Shown here piece by piece: positions 1-8,972 of a DNA stretch of 64,000 nucleotides (within the stretch, counting starts at the first letter, position 1; each line of letters starts with the position of its first letter). The notes beneath the pieces were generated by a model that ran no database searches, was not told where the DNA came from, and saw only the letters and a list, made by a program, of their open reading frames with translations. The translations under genes and the position numbers were made by a program. Where the stretch lies: the NCBI RefSeq assembly GCF_003731765.1, contig NZ_MOAL01000002.1, positions 124,001 to 188,000 of the forward strand, given 5' to 3'. The stretch comes from Pseudomonas chlororaphis. Lineage in GTDB: Bacteria; Pseudomonadota; Gammaproteobacteria; Pseudomonadales; Pseudomonadaceae.

Positions 1-302
1 GAATGGATCGTCAAGGATAGCCCGCGCAGCGGACAAGCAGCCGAAGCTGACTTCGGGGAATTGCAATACCTAAACGTGGCCCGTCTAAAGGCCGGCGCGC
101 ACTATACCGGAATTACTCAAAAAAGGGAGTTTTTTTTATCGGAAAAATCCGCTGAACGCCTCTGTGGAACGGGCTTTGCGCAGCGTCCGGCAAAGGTCTA
201 TTTTGCAAAGGCCCGCCCCTGTTGGTCATCAAGCTTAAACGGTTCACCCAGTAGCCTGGAACCGTCGGTCCGAACCCTCTCCGCCACCCGAGGAAATGCG
301 CC
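1..302. other. Window-edge region upstream of the crotonase gene, no confident gene
   Basis: One plus-strand frame is open from base 1 to the ATG at 303, but its translation resembles no family I recognise and carries a run of eight T at 129-136. It could be the tail of a gene that starts outside the window, or chance. The segment ends in a good ribosome binding site (GAGGAAA at 290-296) for the next gene. A short A/T inverted repeat (AAAAAA-GGGAG-TTTTTT, about 120-136) is present. Confidence 0.3.
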
Positions 303-1094
303 ATGAGTCAGCCCAGCAGCAGTCGCGTCAGCCGTGAACAGCAGGGTCATCTGTTCCTCATTGGCCTGGACCGGGTCGCCAAGCGCAACGCTTTCGACCT
401 GGCGTTGCTGAACCAGCTAAGCCTGGCCTATGGCGAGTTCGAGGCCAGCAGCGAAGCACGGGTGGCGGTGGTGTTCGGCCACGGTGAGCATTTTACCGCT
501 GGGCTGGACTTGGCCAATGTTGGCGCCGCCATGGCCGAAGGCTGGCAGGCGCCGACCGGCGGTTGCGACCCCTGGGGCGTATTTGCCGGGCCCAGGGTCA
601 GCAAGCCAGTGATTGTTGCGGTGCAGGGCTACTGCCTGACCATTGGCATCGAGTTGATGCTCGCCGCCGATATCAACCTGTGTGCCAGCAATACGCGCTT
701 TGCCCAGATGGAGGTCCAGCGGGGGATTTTTCCGTTTGGCGGTGCGACGCTGCGCCTGCATCAGATTGCCGGCTGGGGCAATGCCATGCGCTGGCTGCTC
801 ACCGGTGACGAATTCGACGCCCATGACGCCCTGCGCCTGGGGCTGGTCCAGGAGGTCATGGCCAGCGAGGACTTGCTGCCGCGGGCCATTGAACTGGCCG
901 AGCGAATCGCCCGCCAGGCCCCGCAGGGGGTGCAAGCCACCTTGATGTCCGCGCGCCAGGCCCGGCTGGAGGGCGAAACCGCCGCCGCCCAAGGGTTACC
1001 GCCCCTGGTGAAAAAGCTGCTCAACAGCGAGGACGCCAAGGAAGGCGTACGGGCCATGGTCGAGAGACGGCCCGGAGTGTTCAAGGGCTGTTGA
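303..1094 (+). CDS. Crotonase/enoyl-CoA hydratase family protein
   Basis: A 263-residue protein of the crotonase superfamily, whose members bind acyl-CoA and stabilise an enolate; most hydrate or isomerise enoyl-CoAs in the cytoplasm. The oxyanion-hole segment is seen near residues 63-70 (HFTAGLDL) and around residues 108-124. Both acidic positions used by hydratases appear kept, E117 (in GIELML) and E137 (in AQMEVQRG), so hydratase or isomerase activity is plausible. The exact substrate cannot be read from sequence. The ATG follows GAGGAAA at good spacing. It is convergent with the spermidine-synthase-like gene and matches, from memory, the place of PA2841 in PAO1. Confidence 0.85.
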   Translation: MSQPSSSRVSREQQGHLFLIGLDRVAKRNAFDLALLNQLSLAYGEFEASSEARVAVVFGHGEHFTAGLDLANVGAAMAEGWQAPTGGCDPWGVFAGPRVSKPVIVAVQGYCLTIGIELMLAADINLCASNTRFAQMEVQRGIFPFGGATLRLHQIAGWGNAMRWLLTGDEFDAHDALRLGLVQEVMASEDLLPRAIELAERIARQAPQGVQATLMSARQARLEGETAAAQGLPPLVKKLLNSEDAKEGVRAMVERRPGVFKGC

Positions 1095-1139
1095 ACGGCG
1101 CGACGGACAATGGCCTCGCCGACCAGCCGGCACCTGGCA

Positions 1140-1895
1140 TCAGGTGGCCGGACGAATGGCCTTGATCAGTGGCAGCAACGAATAACCCAGGCGCGGTGCC
1201 AGGATCTCGGCACGCTCAATCAAGGCCGCTCGGTCCAGTTCCTGGTCCAGATCGGCGGGCACGATCAGGATCACATTGCCCTCCTTCACCGGCAGCTCCC
1301 AGTAATGCCGGTGATACAGCCCGCGCAACAAGGCCGCGCCCAACGGCTTGCCGTCGTCGGTGGCCCACTGATTGATCACCAGCCAGCCTCCCGGGTTGAG
1401 GCGTTTCTGGCAGTTTTCCAGGAACCCCCACGCCAAGTGCCCGACGCCCGGACCGACGTCGGTGTACAGGTCGACAAAAATCAGATCGGCAGACTCGGCG
1501 CTGTCCAGCAGCTCCAGGGCATCCCCGACTCTTATATAGAGGCGCGGATCGTCGTCCAGCCCCAGGTACTCGATGGCCAGGCGCGGCACATCCGGGCGCA
1601 GCTCAATGGCTTCAACGTCTTCCAGGGGCAGGAACTTCAGGCACGCCTGAGTCAGGGTGCCGGCGCCCAGGCCGAGGAACAGCGCACTCTCCGGCGCCTC
1701 GTGGCACAGGGCGCCAATCAGCATGGCGCGGGTGTAGTCGTACTCCAGCCAGCTCGGGTCGGCAGTGAACACACAGCTTTGCTCGATGGCATCGCCAAAC
1801 TCGAGAAAGCGGTAGTCCGCCACTTCCAGCACCCGGATCATGCCGAACTCATCATGCACTTCGGCGAGCAGGCGCTCGACGCGCTCCTCAGTCAT
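1140..1895 (-). CDS. Spermidine synthase-like methyltransferase-fold protein
   Basis: A 251-residue Rossmann-fold protein of the spermidine synthase (SpeE-like) family. It shows the glycine-rich nucleotide loop LGLGAGTLTQ, an acidic residue at the end of the next strand (IELRPDV) and a DLIFVDLYTD strand. Members transfer aminopropyl groups or are uncharacterised relatives. The strand that carries the catalytic aspartate in true spermidine synthases is only partly like the family here, so true polyamine synthesis is uncertain. The ATG at 1895 has AGGAG five bases upstream. The gene is divergent from the class II DAHP synthase gene, with 161 bp between them. Confidence 0.7.
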   Translation of the reverse strand: MTEERVERLLAEVHDEFGMIRVLEVADYRFLEFGDAIEQSCVFTADPSWLEYDYTRAMLIGALCHEAPESALFLGLGAGTLTQACLKFLPLEDVEAIELRPDVPRLAIEYLGLDDDPRLYIRVGDALELLDSAESADLIFVDLYTDVGPGVGHLAWGFLENCQKRLNPGGWLVINQWATDDGKPLGAALLRGLYHRHYWELPVKEGNVILIVPADLDQELDRAALIERAEILAPRLGYSLLPLIKAIRPAT

Positions 1896-2056
1896 GTCAT
1901 CTCCTAGCTGCGACGGGGCTCAACCTCGCCATCGCGATCAACCAGCCGCTCGACCGTGAGCGGGAAAGGCGCGATTGTCGGCCAACCAAGCGGAGCAGGT
2001 CACGCACTAAATTACTGCTAACATGCCTGCCCCCACCGTAAACACTTGAGCCGACG

Positions 2057-3403
2057 ATGAGCCAACCCTGGAGTCCTGACAGCTGGCGCGCCTTGCCGAT
2101 CCAGCAGCAACCCCACTACCCGGACGCTGCACATTTGCTGCAGGTCGAGCAGACCCTGGCCAGCTATCCGCCGCTGGTGTTTGCCGGTGAGGCGCGGGAG
2201 CTGCGCCGCCAGTTTGCCGAGGTCACCCAGGGCCGCGCCTTTCTCTTGCAGGGCGGTGATTGCGCGGAAAGCTTCGCCGAGTTCTCGGCGGCGAAAATCC
2301 GCGACACCTTCAAGGTCCTGCTGCAGATGGCGATTGTCATGACCTTTGCCGCCGGCTGCCCGGTAGTCAAGGTGGGGCGCATGGCCGGCCAGTTTGCCAA
2401 GCCGCGCTCGGCCAACGATGAAACCATCAATGGCGTGACCCTGCCGGCTTACCGTGGCGACATCGTCAACGGTATCGGTTTCGACGAAAAGAGTCGGGTG
2501 CCCGATCCGGACCGCCTGCTGCAGTCGTACCACCAGGCCACGGCCACCCTGAACCTGCTGCGGGCCTTCGCCCAGGGCGGCTTTGCCGACCTGCATCAAG
2601 TGCATAAATGGAACCTGGACTTTATCGCCAACTCGGCCCTGGCCGAGAAGTACAGCCAGTTGGCCGACCGCATCGATGAAACCCTGGCCTTCATGCGCGC
2701 CTGCGGCATGGACAGTTCGCCACAACTGCGTGAGACCAGTTTCTTCACCGCCCACGAAGCGCTGCTGCTGAATTACGAAGAAGCCTTCGTGCGCCGTGAC
2801 AGCCTGACCAACGACTACTACGACTGCTCGGCCCACATGCTGTGGATCGGCGACCGCACCCGTCAGTTGGACGGTGCCCATGTGGAGTTCCTGCGCGGGG
2901 TGCACAACCCGATCGGGGTCAAGGTCGGCCCCAGCATGAACACCGAGGAGTTGCTGCGTCTGATCGACATCCTCAACCCGGACAATGACCCTGGGCGCCT
3001 CAACCTGATCGTGCGCATGGGCGCCAACAAGGTCGGCGATCACCTGCCACAGCTGATCCGCGCCGTGGAAGGTGAAGGCAAAAAGGTGCTGTGGAGCTCC
3101 GACCCGATGCACGGCAACACCATCAAGGCCAGTAGTGGCTACAAGACCCGGGACTTTGCGCAAATCCTCAATGAGGTGAAGCAGTTCTTCCAGGTGCACC
3201 AGGCCGAGGGCAGCTACGCCGGCGGCATCCATATCGAGATGACCGGGCAAAACGTCACCGAGTGCATCGGCGGCGCACGGCCGATCACCGAAGACGGCCT
3301 ATCAGACCGCTACCACACCCATTGCGACCCACGGATGAACGCCGACCAGTCCCTGGAACTGGCGTTCCTGATTGCCGAGACCTTGAAGCAGGTCAAGCGC
3401 TGA
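2057..3403 (+). CDS. Class II (plant-type) 3-deoxy-7-phosphoheptulonate synthase
   Basis: DAHP synthase joins phosphoenolpyruvate and erythrose 4-phosphate in the first step of the shikimate pathway. This 448-residue protein is the class II type, as in plants and mycobacteria: it has [25 protein letters not shown] and the C-terminal [14 protein letters not shown] block, all typical of that class. The length is normal. The class I enzyme at 16277-17353 is unrelated in sequence, so this strain carries both. In PAO1 the equivalent, as I recall, is PA2843. A strong hairpin terminator follows at 3408-3436. Phenazine clusters also carry class II enzymes (PhzC), but no phz gene is nearby, which favours a primary-metabolism copy. 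Confidence 0.93.
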   Translation: MSQPWSPDSWRALPIQQQPHYPDAAHLLQVEQTLASYPPLVFAGEARELRRQFAEVTQGRAFLLQGGDCAESFAEFSAAKIRDTFKVLLQMAIVMTFAAGCPVVKVGRMAGQFAKPRSANDETINGVTLPAYRGDIVNGIGFDEKSRVPDPDRLLQSYHQATATLNLLRAFAQGGFADLHQVHKWNLDFIANSALAEKYSQLADRIDETLAFMRACGMDSSPQLRETSFFTAHEALLLNYEEAFVRRDSLTNDYYDCSAHMLWIGDRTRQLDGAHVEFLRGVHNPIGVKVGPSMNTEELLRLIDILNPDNDPGRLNLIVRMGANKVGDHLPQLIRAVEGEGKKVLWSSDPMHGNTIKASSGYKTRDFAQILNEVKQFFQVHQAEGSYAGGIHIEMTGQNVTECIGGARPITEDGLSDRYHTHCDPRMNADQSLELAFLIAETLKQVKR

Positions 3404-3407
3404 GAGC

Positions 3408-3436
3408 CCGGCCCGCGCCTGTCGGAAGCGGGCCGG
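3408..3436. terminator. Bidirectional hairpin terminator between convergent genes
   Basis: A perfect 9-bp stem (CCGGCCCGC / GCGGGCCGG) with an 11-base loop, followed by TTTAA on the plus strand. It lies between the DAHP synthase stop and the 3' end of the convergent AlkX-like gene. Confidence 0.7.
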
Positions 3437-3437
3437 T

Positions 3438-4652
3438 TTAAACCAGTAGCCCACGCAAACGCTGGGCACTGGCCCGCTGGCAATTGAGCTGGATGTCCGC
3501 CAGCCCCAGCCAGTCGGCCAGTTGCCGCAGGTTCAAGGCCAGCGCCTGCATCCCGGCGTCATCCAGCCCAGGCACTTCTTCATGCACCGCGTGCACCGCC
3601 AGACGGCCCTGGGCCCGTTCGGCACGCAGGTCGACACGTGCGGCAATGCGCTCGTGGTACAGGAACGGCAGCACGTAGTAGCCGTAGACCCGCTTGTGCT
3701 GCGGGGTATAGATCTCCAGCCGATAGCGGAAGTCGAAGAGCCGCTCGGTTCGGCTGCGCTCCCAGATCAACGAGTCAAAGGGTGACAGCAAGGCACTGCC
3801 CTCAACCTTGCGCGGCACCTTGGGCGCCGGCAGGCAATAGGCCGGCTGCCGCCAACCTTGCACATTACAGAGTTGCAGTTGGCCATCCTCCAGCAGCTCA
3901 GCCAGGCGCGCCCCACTCTCAGCCGGCGTCAGGCGAAAGTAATCGCGCAAGTCCTTTTCCGTGGCCACGCCCAACGCCGTCGCCGCGTGCAGTAGCAAAC
4001 CGCGCTGCGCCTCAGCCTCGCTAAGGGAGGAACGCTGCAGAATCCGCTGGGGAATCACGCGTTCGGGCACGTCATACAAGCGCTCGAAACCACGACGCCC
4101 GGCCACCGTGACTTCGCCGGCGGCAAAGAGCCATTCCAGGGCCATTTTTTCCGCGCTCCAGTCCCACCAGGGCCCGGCCCGTTCCTGCCGGGTCGACAGG
4201 CTGCCAGCCCCCAATGCCCCTTGGGTCTCGACCGCTGCCAATACCTGGCGAATGGTCGCCTGCTGCTCAAGGCCAAAACGCGCCAACTGGCCATAAATGC
4301 CCTGCCCTTGGCGTGCCTGCTGCATGCGCCAGCCCATCAGCGGGTACATCTCCAGCGGCAAGAGCGACGCCTCGTGCCCCCAATACTCGAAAAGCGTGCG
4401 CTGGCGTCCCTGGCTCCAGGCGGCCTGGTCGAGCAACTGCGGTGCGTAGTGGCCCAGTCGCGAGAACAATGGCAGGTAGTGCGAGCGCACCAAGGCGTTG
4501 ACCGAATCGATCTGCAGCACGCCCAAACGCTCGATCAGGCGGTTGAGCTGGGCCGACTTGATCGTTGCCGGCGGCTGGCGCCCGGAAAACCCTTGGGCCG
4601 CCAAGGCCAGTCGCCGAGCCTGTTTGAGGGAAAAAGACAGTTCTGCGGGCAT
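3438..4652 (-). CDS. AlkX/YcaQ-family winged-helix DNA glycosylase
   Basis: A 404-residue protein of the HTH_42/YcaQ family, made of tandem winged-helix domains. Characterised relatives (AlkZ of Streptomyces, YcaQ/AlkX of E. coli) are DNA glycosylases that excise bulky alkylated bases and unhook interstrand crosslinks. The N-terminal segment contains LQIDSVN (about residues 46-52), matching the catalytic Q-hydrophobic-D motif of the YcaQ branch rather than the QxQ of AlkZ. The ATG at 4652 is chosen because CAGGAG lies six bases upstream; a longer frame start at 4676 has no such site. It is monocistronic and convergent with the DAHP synthase gene. The repair role is inferred from family only. 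Confidence 0.78.
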   Translation of the reverse strand: MPAELSFSLKQARRLALAAQGFSGRQPPATIKSAQLNRLIERLGVLQIDSVNALVRSHYLPLFSRLGHYAPQLLDQAAWSQGRQRTLFEYWGHEASLLPLEMYPLMGWRMQQARQGQGIYGQLARFGLEQQATIRQVLAAVETQGALGAGSLSTRQERAGPWWDWSAEKMALEWLFAAGEVTVAGRRGFERLYDVPERVIPQRILQRSSLSEAEAQRGLLLHAATALGVATEKDLRDYFRLTPAESGARLAELLEDGQLQLCNVQGWRQPAYCLPAPKVPRKVEGSALLSPFDSLIWERSRTERLFDFRYRLEIYTPQHKRVYGYYVLPFLYHERIAARVDLRAERAQGRLAVHAVHEEVPGLDDAGMQALALNLRQLADWLGLADIQLNCQRASAQRLRGLLV

Positions 4653-4716
4653 CGCATTCTCCTGGTCAGCCCGCAAACTACCTCAGCAGGAAGCGGCTTG
4701 TGTAGCGCTTTCGTGC

Positions 4717-4941
4717 TCATTTTTGCAGCGGGTCATCCCAGAACCGGCGCACCGCCTCATGCTCCACATCGGCCCGGCTCAGGCCCAAATCCTTGAGTGC
4801 GTCATCGCTCAAGCTGGCCAGCATGGCCCGCTCATTATTGAGCTGATGCCAACGCCACACCCTGTGCCACAACCGGCTGAGGGAAAAGCCCTGAAGCGAG
4901 AATTTCTGCGCCAGCACATAACCTTTTTGACCTTTCATCAT
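4717..4941 (-). CDS. DUF1127 small protein
   Basis: A 74-residue basic, tryptophan-rich protein. The C-terminal 40 residues have the DUF1127 signature (WRW, then LASLSDDALKDLGLSRADV). Members are small proteins of proteobacteria; in Agrobacterium and Rhodobacter some affect phosphate, RNA or stress regulation, but the Pseudomonas ones are largely unassigned. GGAGGG lies five bases before the first of two tandem ATGs. It is divergent from a LysR-type regulator with only 93 bp between the start codons, so the regulator may control it. A much longer minus-strand reading frame across the LysR gene is a shadow. Confidence 0.75.
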   Translation of the reverse strand: MMKGQKGYVLAQKFSLQGFSLSRLWHRVWRWHQLNNERAMLASLSDDALKDLGLSRADVEHEAVRRFWDDPLQK

Positions 4942-5034
4942 CTTGCCCTCCGTTGGGGATGACGAAAGTCTCTCGCGAGGAATAAGATCAATCCAACGAA
5001 TGTTTCTTATGCAATACATCTCGGAGCTTGATGA

Positions 5035-5889
5035 GTGTCCCAGTTCCCCAGTATCGATACCGACGTCCTGCGCACCTTTGTCGCCATTGCCGATCAAGGC
5101 GGCTTCACCAAGGCCGGGGAGCACGTCAATCGCACCCAATCGGCAGTGAGCATGCAGATGAAGCGCCTGGAGGAGGACGTCCTGCAGCGCCAGCTGTTCC
5201 AGCGCGATGGCCGTCAGATCAAGTTGACTGCCGAGGGCCAGGTGCTGCTGGGGTACGCGCGTCGCATCCTGAAACTGCACAGCGAGGTGTTCAATACCCT
5301 GCGCGAACCACACATGATCGGCACCGTGCGCATCGGCACCCCGGATGATTATGTAATGCGCTTCCTGCCGGGCATCCTCTCGCGCTTCGCCCAGTCCTAC
5401 CCGCTGATCCAGATCGAAGTGCATTGCGAGTCTTCCAAGCAACTGCTGCAACGCCAGGACCTGGACCTGTCCATCGTCACCCGAGAGCCGGGCAGTGAAA
5501 TCGGCCAACTGCTGCGCAAGGAGCGTTTTGTCTGGGCCCAGGCCCAGGGTTTCTGCGCCCACGAGCAAACGCCCCTGCCCCTGGCGATGTTCAACAGCGA
5601 CTGCTTTTGCCGAGCTTGGGCGTGCAATGCCCTGGATGCCGCCGGGCGCGATTATCGGGTGGCTTACAACAGCTCCAGCCTGTCCGCACTCATGGCAGTG
5701 GTCAGCGCCGGGCTGGCGATCACCGCCCAGCTGGAAAGCCTGATCACCCCGGACATGCGCATCCTTGGTGAAGCCGAAGGCCTGCCCCTGTTGCCTGAGG
5801 CCAGCATCATGCTGCTGCGCAACCTCAACCACCCTTCGCCCATCACGGAATGCCTGGCCGAGCACATCGTCGAAGGCTTCAAACTTTAA
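5035..5889 (+). CDS. LysR-family transcriptional regulator (GTG start)
   Basis: A 284-residue LysR regulator. The N-terminal winged helix-turn-helix (residues about 6-64) contains LRTFVAIADQGGFTKAGEHVNRTQSAVSMQ-type spacing, followed by an effector-binding domain. The start is GTG at 5035, preceded by GGAG eight bases upstream; the nearby ATG at 5031 is in another frame. Its 3' end overlaps the convergent TauE-type transporter gene by 11 bp. It is divergent from the DUF1127 gene, the usual layout for a LysR protein and its target. The ligand is unknown. PAO1 PA2846 is, from memory, the positional equivalent. Confidence 0.85.
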   Translation: MSQFPSIDTDVLRTFVAIADQGGFTKAGEHVNRTQSAVSMQMKRLEEDVLQRQLFQRDGRQIKLTAEGQVLLGYARRILKLHSEVFNTLREPHMIGTVRIGTPDDYVMRFLPGILSRFAQSYPLIQIEVHCESSKQLLQRQDLDLSIVTREPGSEIGQLLRKERFVWAQAQGFCAHEQTPLPLAMFNSDCFCRAWACNALDAAGRDYRVAYNSSSLSALMAVVSAGLAITAQLESLITPDMRILGEAEGLPLLPEASIMLLRNLNHPSPITECLAEHIVEGFKL

Positions 5890-6628
5890 AGGCGAGCATC
5901 ACCGCGCAGAGCACCAGGAAGCCGCAGAACAGGCCGCGCAGCAGGCGCTCGGGCATTCCATGAGCGACTTTCACCCCCCAACTGATGCTCAGCAGGCCGC
6001 CGATGGCCAGGGGCAAGCCGATGGACCAGTCCACCTGATGGTGCACACCGTAGGTCACCAGGGTCACCCCAGTGCTCGGCAGGGCCAGGGCCAGGGACAA
6101 GCCCTGGGCAACCACCTGGGTGGTGCCGAAAATACTGGTCAGCACCGGCGTAGCCACCACCGCTCCCCCCACACCAAACAGCCCGCCCATGGCGCCGGAA
6201 GCGGCCCCGAGCACACCCAGCCAGGGCCACGAATAGCGCATCTGTGCCGAAGCCGGACGATTACCCACGAACATCCGGACCAGGTTGTATGCCGACAGGA
6301 CCACCAAAAACACCACAAAACCGATGCGCATCAATTGGGCATCGATGCCGACCGCCCAGATCGAACCGAGCCAGGCAAAGGTGAAGCCCATCACGGCCAG
6401 AGGCAAGGCATGCCGCAACTCGATGCGATTGCGCTGGTGGTAGCGCCACAGCGCCAACATGACGTTGGGTACCACCATCACCAGGGCCGTCCCCTGGGCA
6501 ATTTGCTGGTCCAGGCCAAACCAGACGCCCAGCACCGGAATTGCGATCAAACCGCCGCCAATCCCGAACAAGCCACCCACGGTGCCCAGCGCCGCGCCCA
6601 GTAACAAATACATCACTAACTCAATCAA
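5879..6628 (-). CDS. TauE/SafE-family membrane transporter (TTG start)
   Basis: A 249-residue, strongly hydrophobic protein with the two half-repeats of the TauE/SafE (DUF81) family: GGLFGIGGGLIAIPVL near the N terminus and GGLFGVGGAVVATPVL in the second half. About eight membrane helices are expected. Members are proposed to export sulfite or sulfoacetate-type anions or other small organic anions; the substrate here is unknown. I place the start at TTG 6628 because GAGGAG is seven bases upstream, while the ATG at 6613 has no ribosome binding site. The gene is divergent from the LysR gene at 6733 and convergent with the LysR gene at 5035. Confidence 0.82.
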   Translation of the reverse strand: MIELVMYLLLGAALGTVGGLFGIGGGLIAIPVLGVWFGLDQQIAQGTALVMVVPNVMLALWRYHQRNRIELRHALPLAVMGFTFAWLGSIWAVGIDAQLMRIGFVVFLVVLSAYNLVRMFVGNRPASAQMRYSWPWLGVLGAASGAMGGLFGVGGAVVATPVLTSIFGTTQVVAQGLSLALALPSTGVTLVTYGVHHQVDWSIGLPLAIGGLLSISWGVKVAHGMPERLLRGLFCGFLVLCAVMLAFKV

Positions 6629-6732
6629 TGTCGCACTCCTCACCTCAAGCCTCGCATGCTACCCAGTCAGCACTGGTGCGGAAACGCACAGCAACGCACA
6701 ATGGCTGTGCCAATCTCGCACAAGCACACACC

Positions 6733-7698
6733 ATGAACCCCAACACCCTTACCGATCAGCTCGGGCTGTTCCTTGATGTCATGGAGGCTGGCAGCTTTTC
6801 CGCAGCGGCCCGTCGCCACCCGCTGACCCCTTCGGCGGTGGCTCGGCGCATCGACACCCTGGAAAACGCCCTGGGCAGCAAGCTGTTCATGCGCACCACC
6901 CATGCGGTGGTCCCAACGCCCGCTGGCCAGGCCTTCGCCGAACGAGCACGACGGATTGTCGCCGAGTTGCAGTTGGCCCGGGCGGAGGCGGTTTCCCTAA
7001 GCCATGCGCCGGAAGGGCTGATCCGCGTGGACGCACCGGCAGCGTTCGGTCGCCGCCACCTGGCGCCCGCCATTGCCGACTTTCTTGGGGTTTACCCCGG
7101 GCTGGACGTGCACCTGCACCTGATCGATAGCTTCGTCGACATGCAGGGCTCGCATTTGGGCAAGGTCGACCTGGTGCTGCGCGCCGGGCAAATGGTCGAC
7201 ACGCGGATGATCGCCACCCCGCTGGCGAGCATTGTGCGTATCGCCTGCGCCAGCCCGGAGTACCTGAAACGCCGCGGCACGCCGGCTCATCCAGGCGAGT
7301 TACGGGAACATGACGGCCTCGACTGGGATGGCCTGGCCCCGCTGTTCGCCTGGCGTTTCGAGCGCGATGGGCAACTGCACAGTCATCGCCCAAACCGCAT
7401 CCGCATGAGCGCCAACAACGCCGAAGCCTTGCTCTCCGGGGCCTTGGCGGGCCTGGGCATTGCCCACCTGCCCACCTGGCTGGCCAGCGAGTACCTGCTG
7501 CGGGGCGAATTGCTGCCTCTGTTTTGTGACAACGGCCTGCCCAAGCCCGAAAGCGCCGGCATCTACGCTTTGCGCCTGGAACAACACACCAACGCCCGCA
7601 GCCGTTTGCTGCTTGAATACCTCAAGACCCGCTTCAGCCCCATTCCCCCTTGGGACTTGGCCCTGCAAAGCAGCATGGGCGGAAACGGTGAGCAATGA
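6733..7698 (+). CDS. LysR-family transcriptional regulator
   Basis: A 321-residue LysR regulator of the CrgA/AaeR-like branch. The helix-turn-helix lies near residues 8-65 (LDVMEAGSFSAAARR, then TPSAVARRIDTLE), followed by a substrate-binding fold. The ATG at 6733 follows a run of CACA with only a weak ribosome binding site; a longer upstream frame has no better start. It is divergent from the TauE-type transporter gene, which is its likeliest target, and lies 84 bp before ohrR. From memory PA2848 occupies this position in PAO1. Confidence 0.85.
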   Translation: MNPNTLTDQLGLFLDVMEAGSFSAAARRHPLTPSAVARRIDTLENALGSKLFMRTTHAVVPTPAGQAFAERARRIVAELQLARAEAVSLSHAPEGLIRVDAPAAFGRRHLAPAIADFLGVYPGLDVHLHLIDSFVDMQGSHLGKVDLVLRAGQMVDTRMIATPLASIVRIACASPEYLKRRGTPAHPGELREHDGLDWDGLAPLFAWRFERDGQLHSHRPNRIRMSANNAEALLSGALAGLGIAHLPTWLASEYLLRGELLPLFCDNGLPKPESAGIYALRLEQHTNARSRLLLEYLKTRFSPIPPWDLALQSSMGGNGEQ

Positions 7699-7782
7699 GC
7701 GACGAGCACCGCCGGTAGAATTACCTGGCGCATTAAAGATTTGCCCGTTAGATTCAGGACGCTTAATGATCAAGGCCCTCAG

Positions 7783-8244
7783 ATGACCACTGAACGTTCC
7801 ACCCCGGATAACTGCGACGACCTGCTGCTGGATAATCAGGTGTGCTTTGCCCTGCACTCCACCTCACTGTTGATGACCAAAGTCTACAAACCTCTGCTCC
7901 AGGCCCTGGGACTGACTTATCCACAATACCTGGCGATGATGGTGCTCTGGGAGCAAGACGGGCTGACCGTCGGCGAGATCAGCAGCCGCTTGCTCACCGA
8001 TCCCGGATCTCTGACCCCGCTGCTCAAGCGCCTGGAAGCCGAAGGTCTGCTCAGCCGCACCCGCAGCCGCGAAGATGAACGGGTGGTGATTGTTGAACTG
8101 ACAGACCAGGGCCGGGCCCTGCGAGACAAAGCCCGTGGCATTCCGCAGTGCATCCTGGGCGCCAGCGGTCAGACCCTGGAGCAATTGCGCCAATTGCAGG
8201 CCGACCTGCTGACCCTGCGCAGCCATCTGCAAGACAGCCTTTAA
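7783..8244 (+). CDS. ohrR: MarR-family organic peroxide sensor and repressor OhrR
   Basis: A 153-residue MarR-family protein that represses ohr until organic hydroperoxides oxidise its reactive cysteine. C21 sits in [13 protein letters not shown], the conserved N-terminal position of the sensing cysteine. The winged helix carries [24 protein letters not shown]. It also has C11 and one C-terminal cysteine (in PQCILG), so 2-Cys-type regulation is possible. It is the first gene of an ohrR-ohr tandem with a 224-bp gap that holds palindromic sequence. Start: ATG at 7783; a longer in-frame start at 7741 adds only atypical residues. Confidence 0.92.
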   Translation: MTTERSTPDNCDDLLLDNQVCFALHSTSLLMTKVYKPLLQALGLTYPQYLAMMVLWEQDGLTVGEISSRLLTDPGSLTPLLKRLEAEGLLSRTRSREDERVVIVELTDQGRALRDKARGIPQCILGASGQTLEQLRQLQADLLTLRSHLQDSL

Positions 8245-8362
8245 GCCAGGCGGTTGCTCCGTGACCGGCTAACCAGGGCCGGCCGACAAAAATAATGCCG
8301 TGTAAAAAACACATATAAATCAACTACCTGTCACGATTTTCAGGTCATGGCGAGGCGATTTC

Positions 8363-8441
8363 AAAAAATATATCTTGTGCACTAAATATTAGCACTATAT
8401 ATTTTCTTCGAACTTACTTAGCGCACAAACATTTAGCGCAA
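8363..8441. promoter_or_regulatory. Palindromic AT-rich region upstream of ohr, candidate OhrR operator
   Basis: The ohrR-ohr gap (8245-8468) contains CTAA-ATA-TTAG (8382-8392), flanked by GTGC on the left, GCAC on the right and ATAT runs outside, forming an imperfect palindrome. Two direct copies of TTAGCGCA follow (8418-8425 and 8433-8440). OhrR proteins bind AT-rich palindromes near ohr promoters, so this is the likeliest operator. The assignment is inference and the promoter elements are not certain. Confidence 0.45.
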
Positions 8442-8468
8442 ATAATCACACTGACAGAGGTTACCGCC

Positions 8469-8888
8469 ATGCAAACTCTCTACACCGCCGTCGCTACTGC
8501 TACAGGTGGCCGTGATGGTCGCGCCGTTTCCAACGACAACATCCTCGACGTCAAACTCGCTACCCCCAAAGAACTGGGCGGCGCAGGTGGCCAGGCCACC
8601 AATCCCGAGCAGTTGTTTGCCGCTGGCTACTCGGCCTGCTTTATCGGCGCCCTGAAATTCGTCGCCAGCCAAAGCAAACGCAAGATCCCGGATGACGCCT
8701 CAATCACTGCCCATGTGGGTATCGGTCAGATCCCTGGCGGTTTCGGCCTGGACATCGACCTGCACGTCAGCCTGCCCGGCCTGGACCAAGCCGACGCACA
8801 AAGCCTGGTGGACGCCGCCCACCAAGTCTGCCCGTACTCCAACGCCACCCGTGGCAATGTCGATGTACGCCTGCACGTCAGCGTCTGA
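8469..8888 (+). CDS. ohr: Organic hydroperoxide resistance protein Ohr
   Basis: A 139-residue OsmC/Ohr-family thiol peroxidase that reduces organic hydroperoxides in the cytoplasm, using lipoyl or dithiol donors in characterised members. Both catalytic cysteines are present: C57 in AAGYSACFIG and C121 in AAHQVCPYSNATRGN. The length is normal. It follows ohrR on the same strand behind a palindromic AT-rich region and ends in a terminator shared with convergent efp. AGAGG lies upstream of the ATG at 8469. Confidence 0.95.
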   Translation: MQTLYTAVATATGGRDGRAVSNDNILDVKLATPKELGGAGGQATNPEQLFAAGYSACFIGALKFVASQSKRKIPDDASITAHVGIGQIPGGFGLDIDLHVSLPGLDQADAQSLVDAAHQVCPYSNATRGNVDVRLHVSV

Positions 8889-8918
8889 TCCTGATTGCAA
8901 ACGGCAAACGCCAGGCAC

Positions 8919-8949
8919 AAAAAAGCCCGACTCAATGGTCGGGCTTTTT
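8919..8949. terminator. Bidirectional terminator between ohr and efp
   Basis: AAAAAAGCCCGAC, a short loop, then GTCGGGCTTTTT. The stem has A and T tracts on both sides, so it can stop transcripts from both convergent genes. Confidence 0.85.
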
Positions 8950-8972
8950 CGTTCGCGCGGTTTAAGCCAGGC

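Noticed and set aside
267..287. A sequence like the 3' end of a serine tRNA (GGTCCGAACCC then TCTCCGCCA)
   Set aside because: No matching 5' GGAGA acceptor strand, no anticodon arm and a poor T-loop; it lies in the leader of the crotonase gene.
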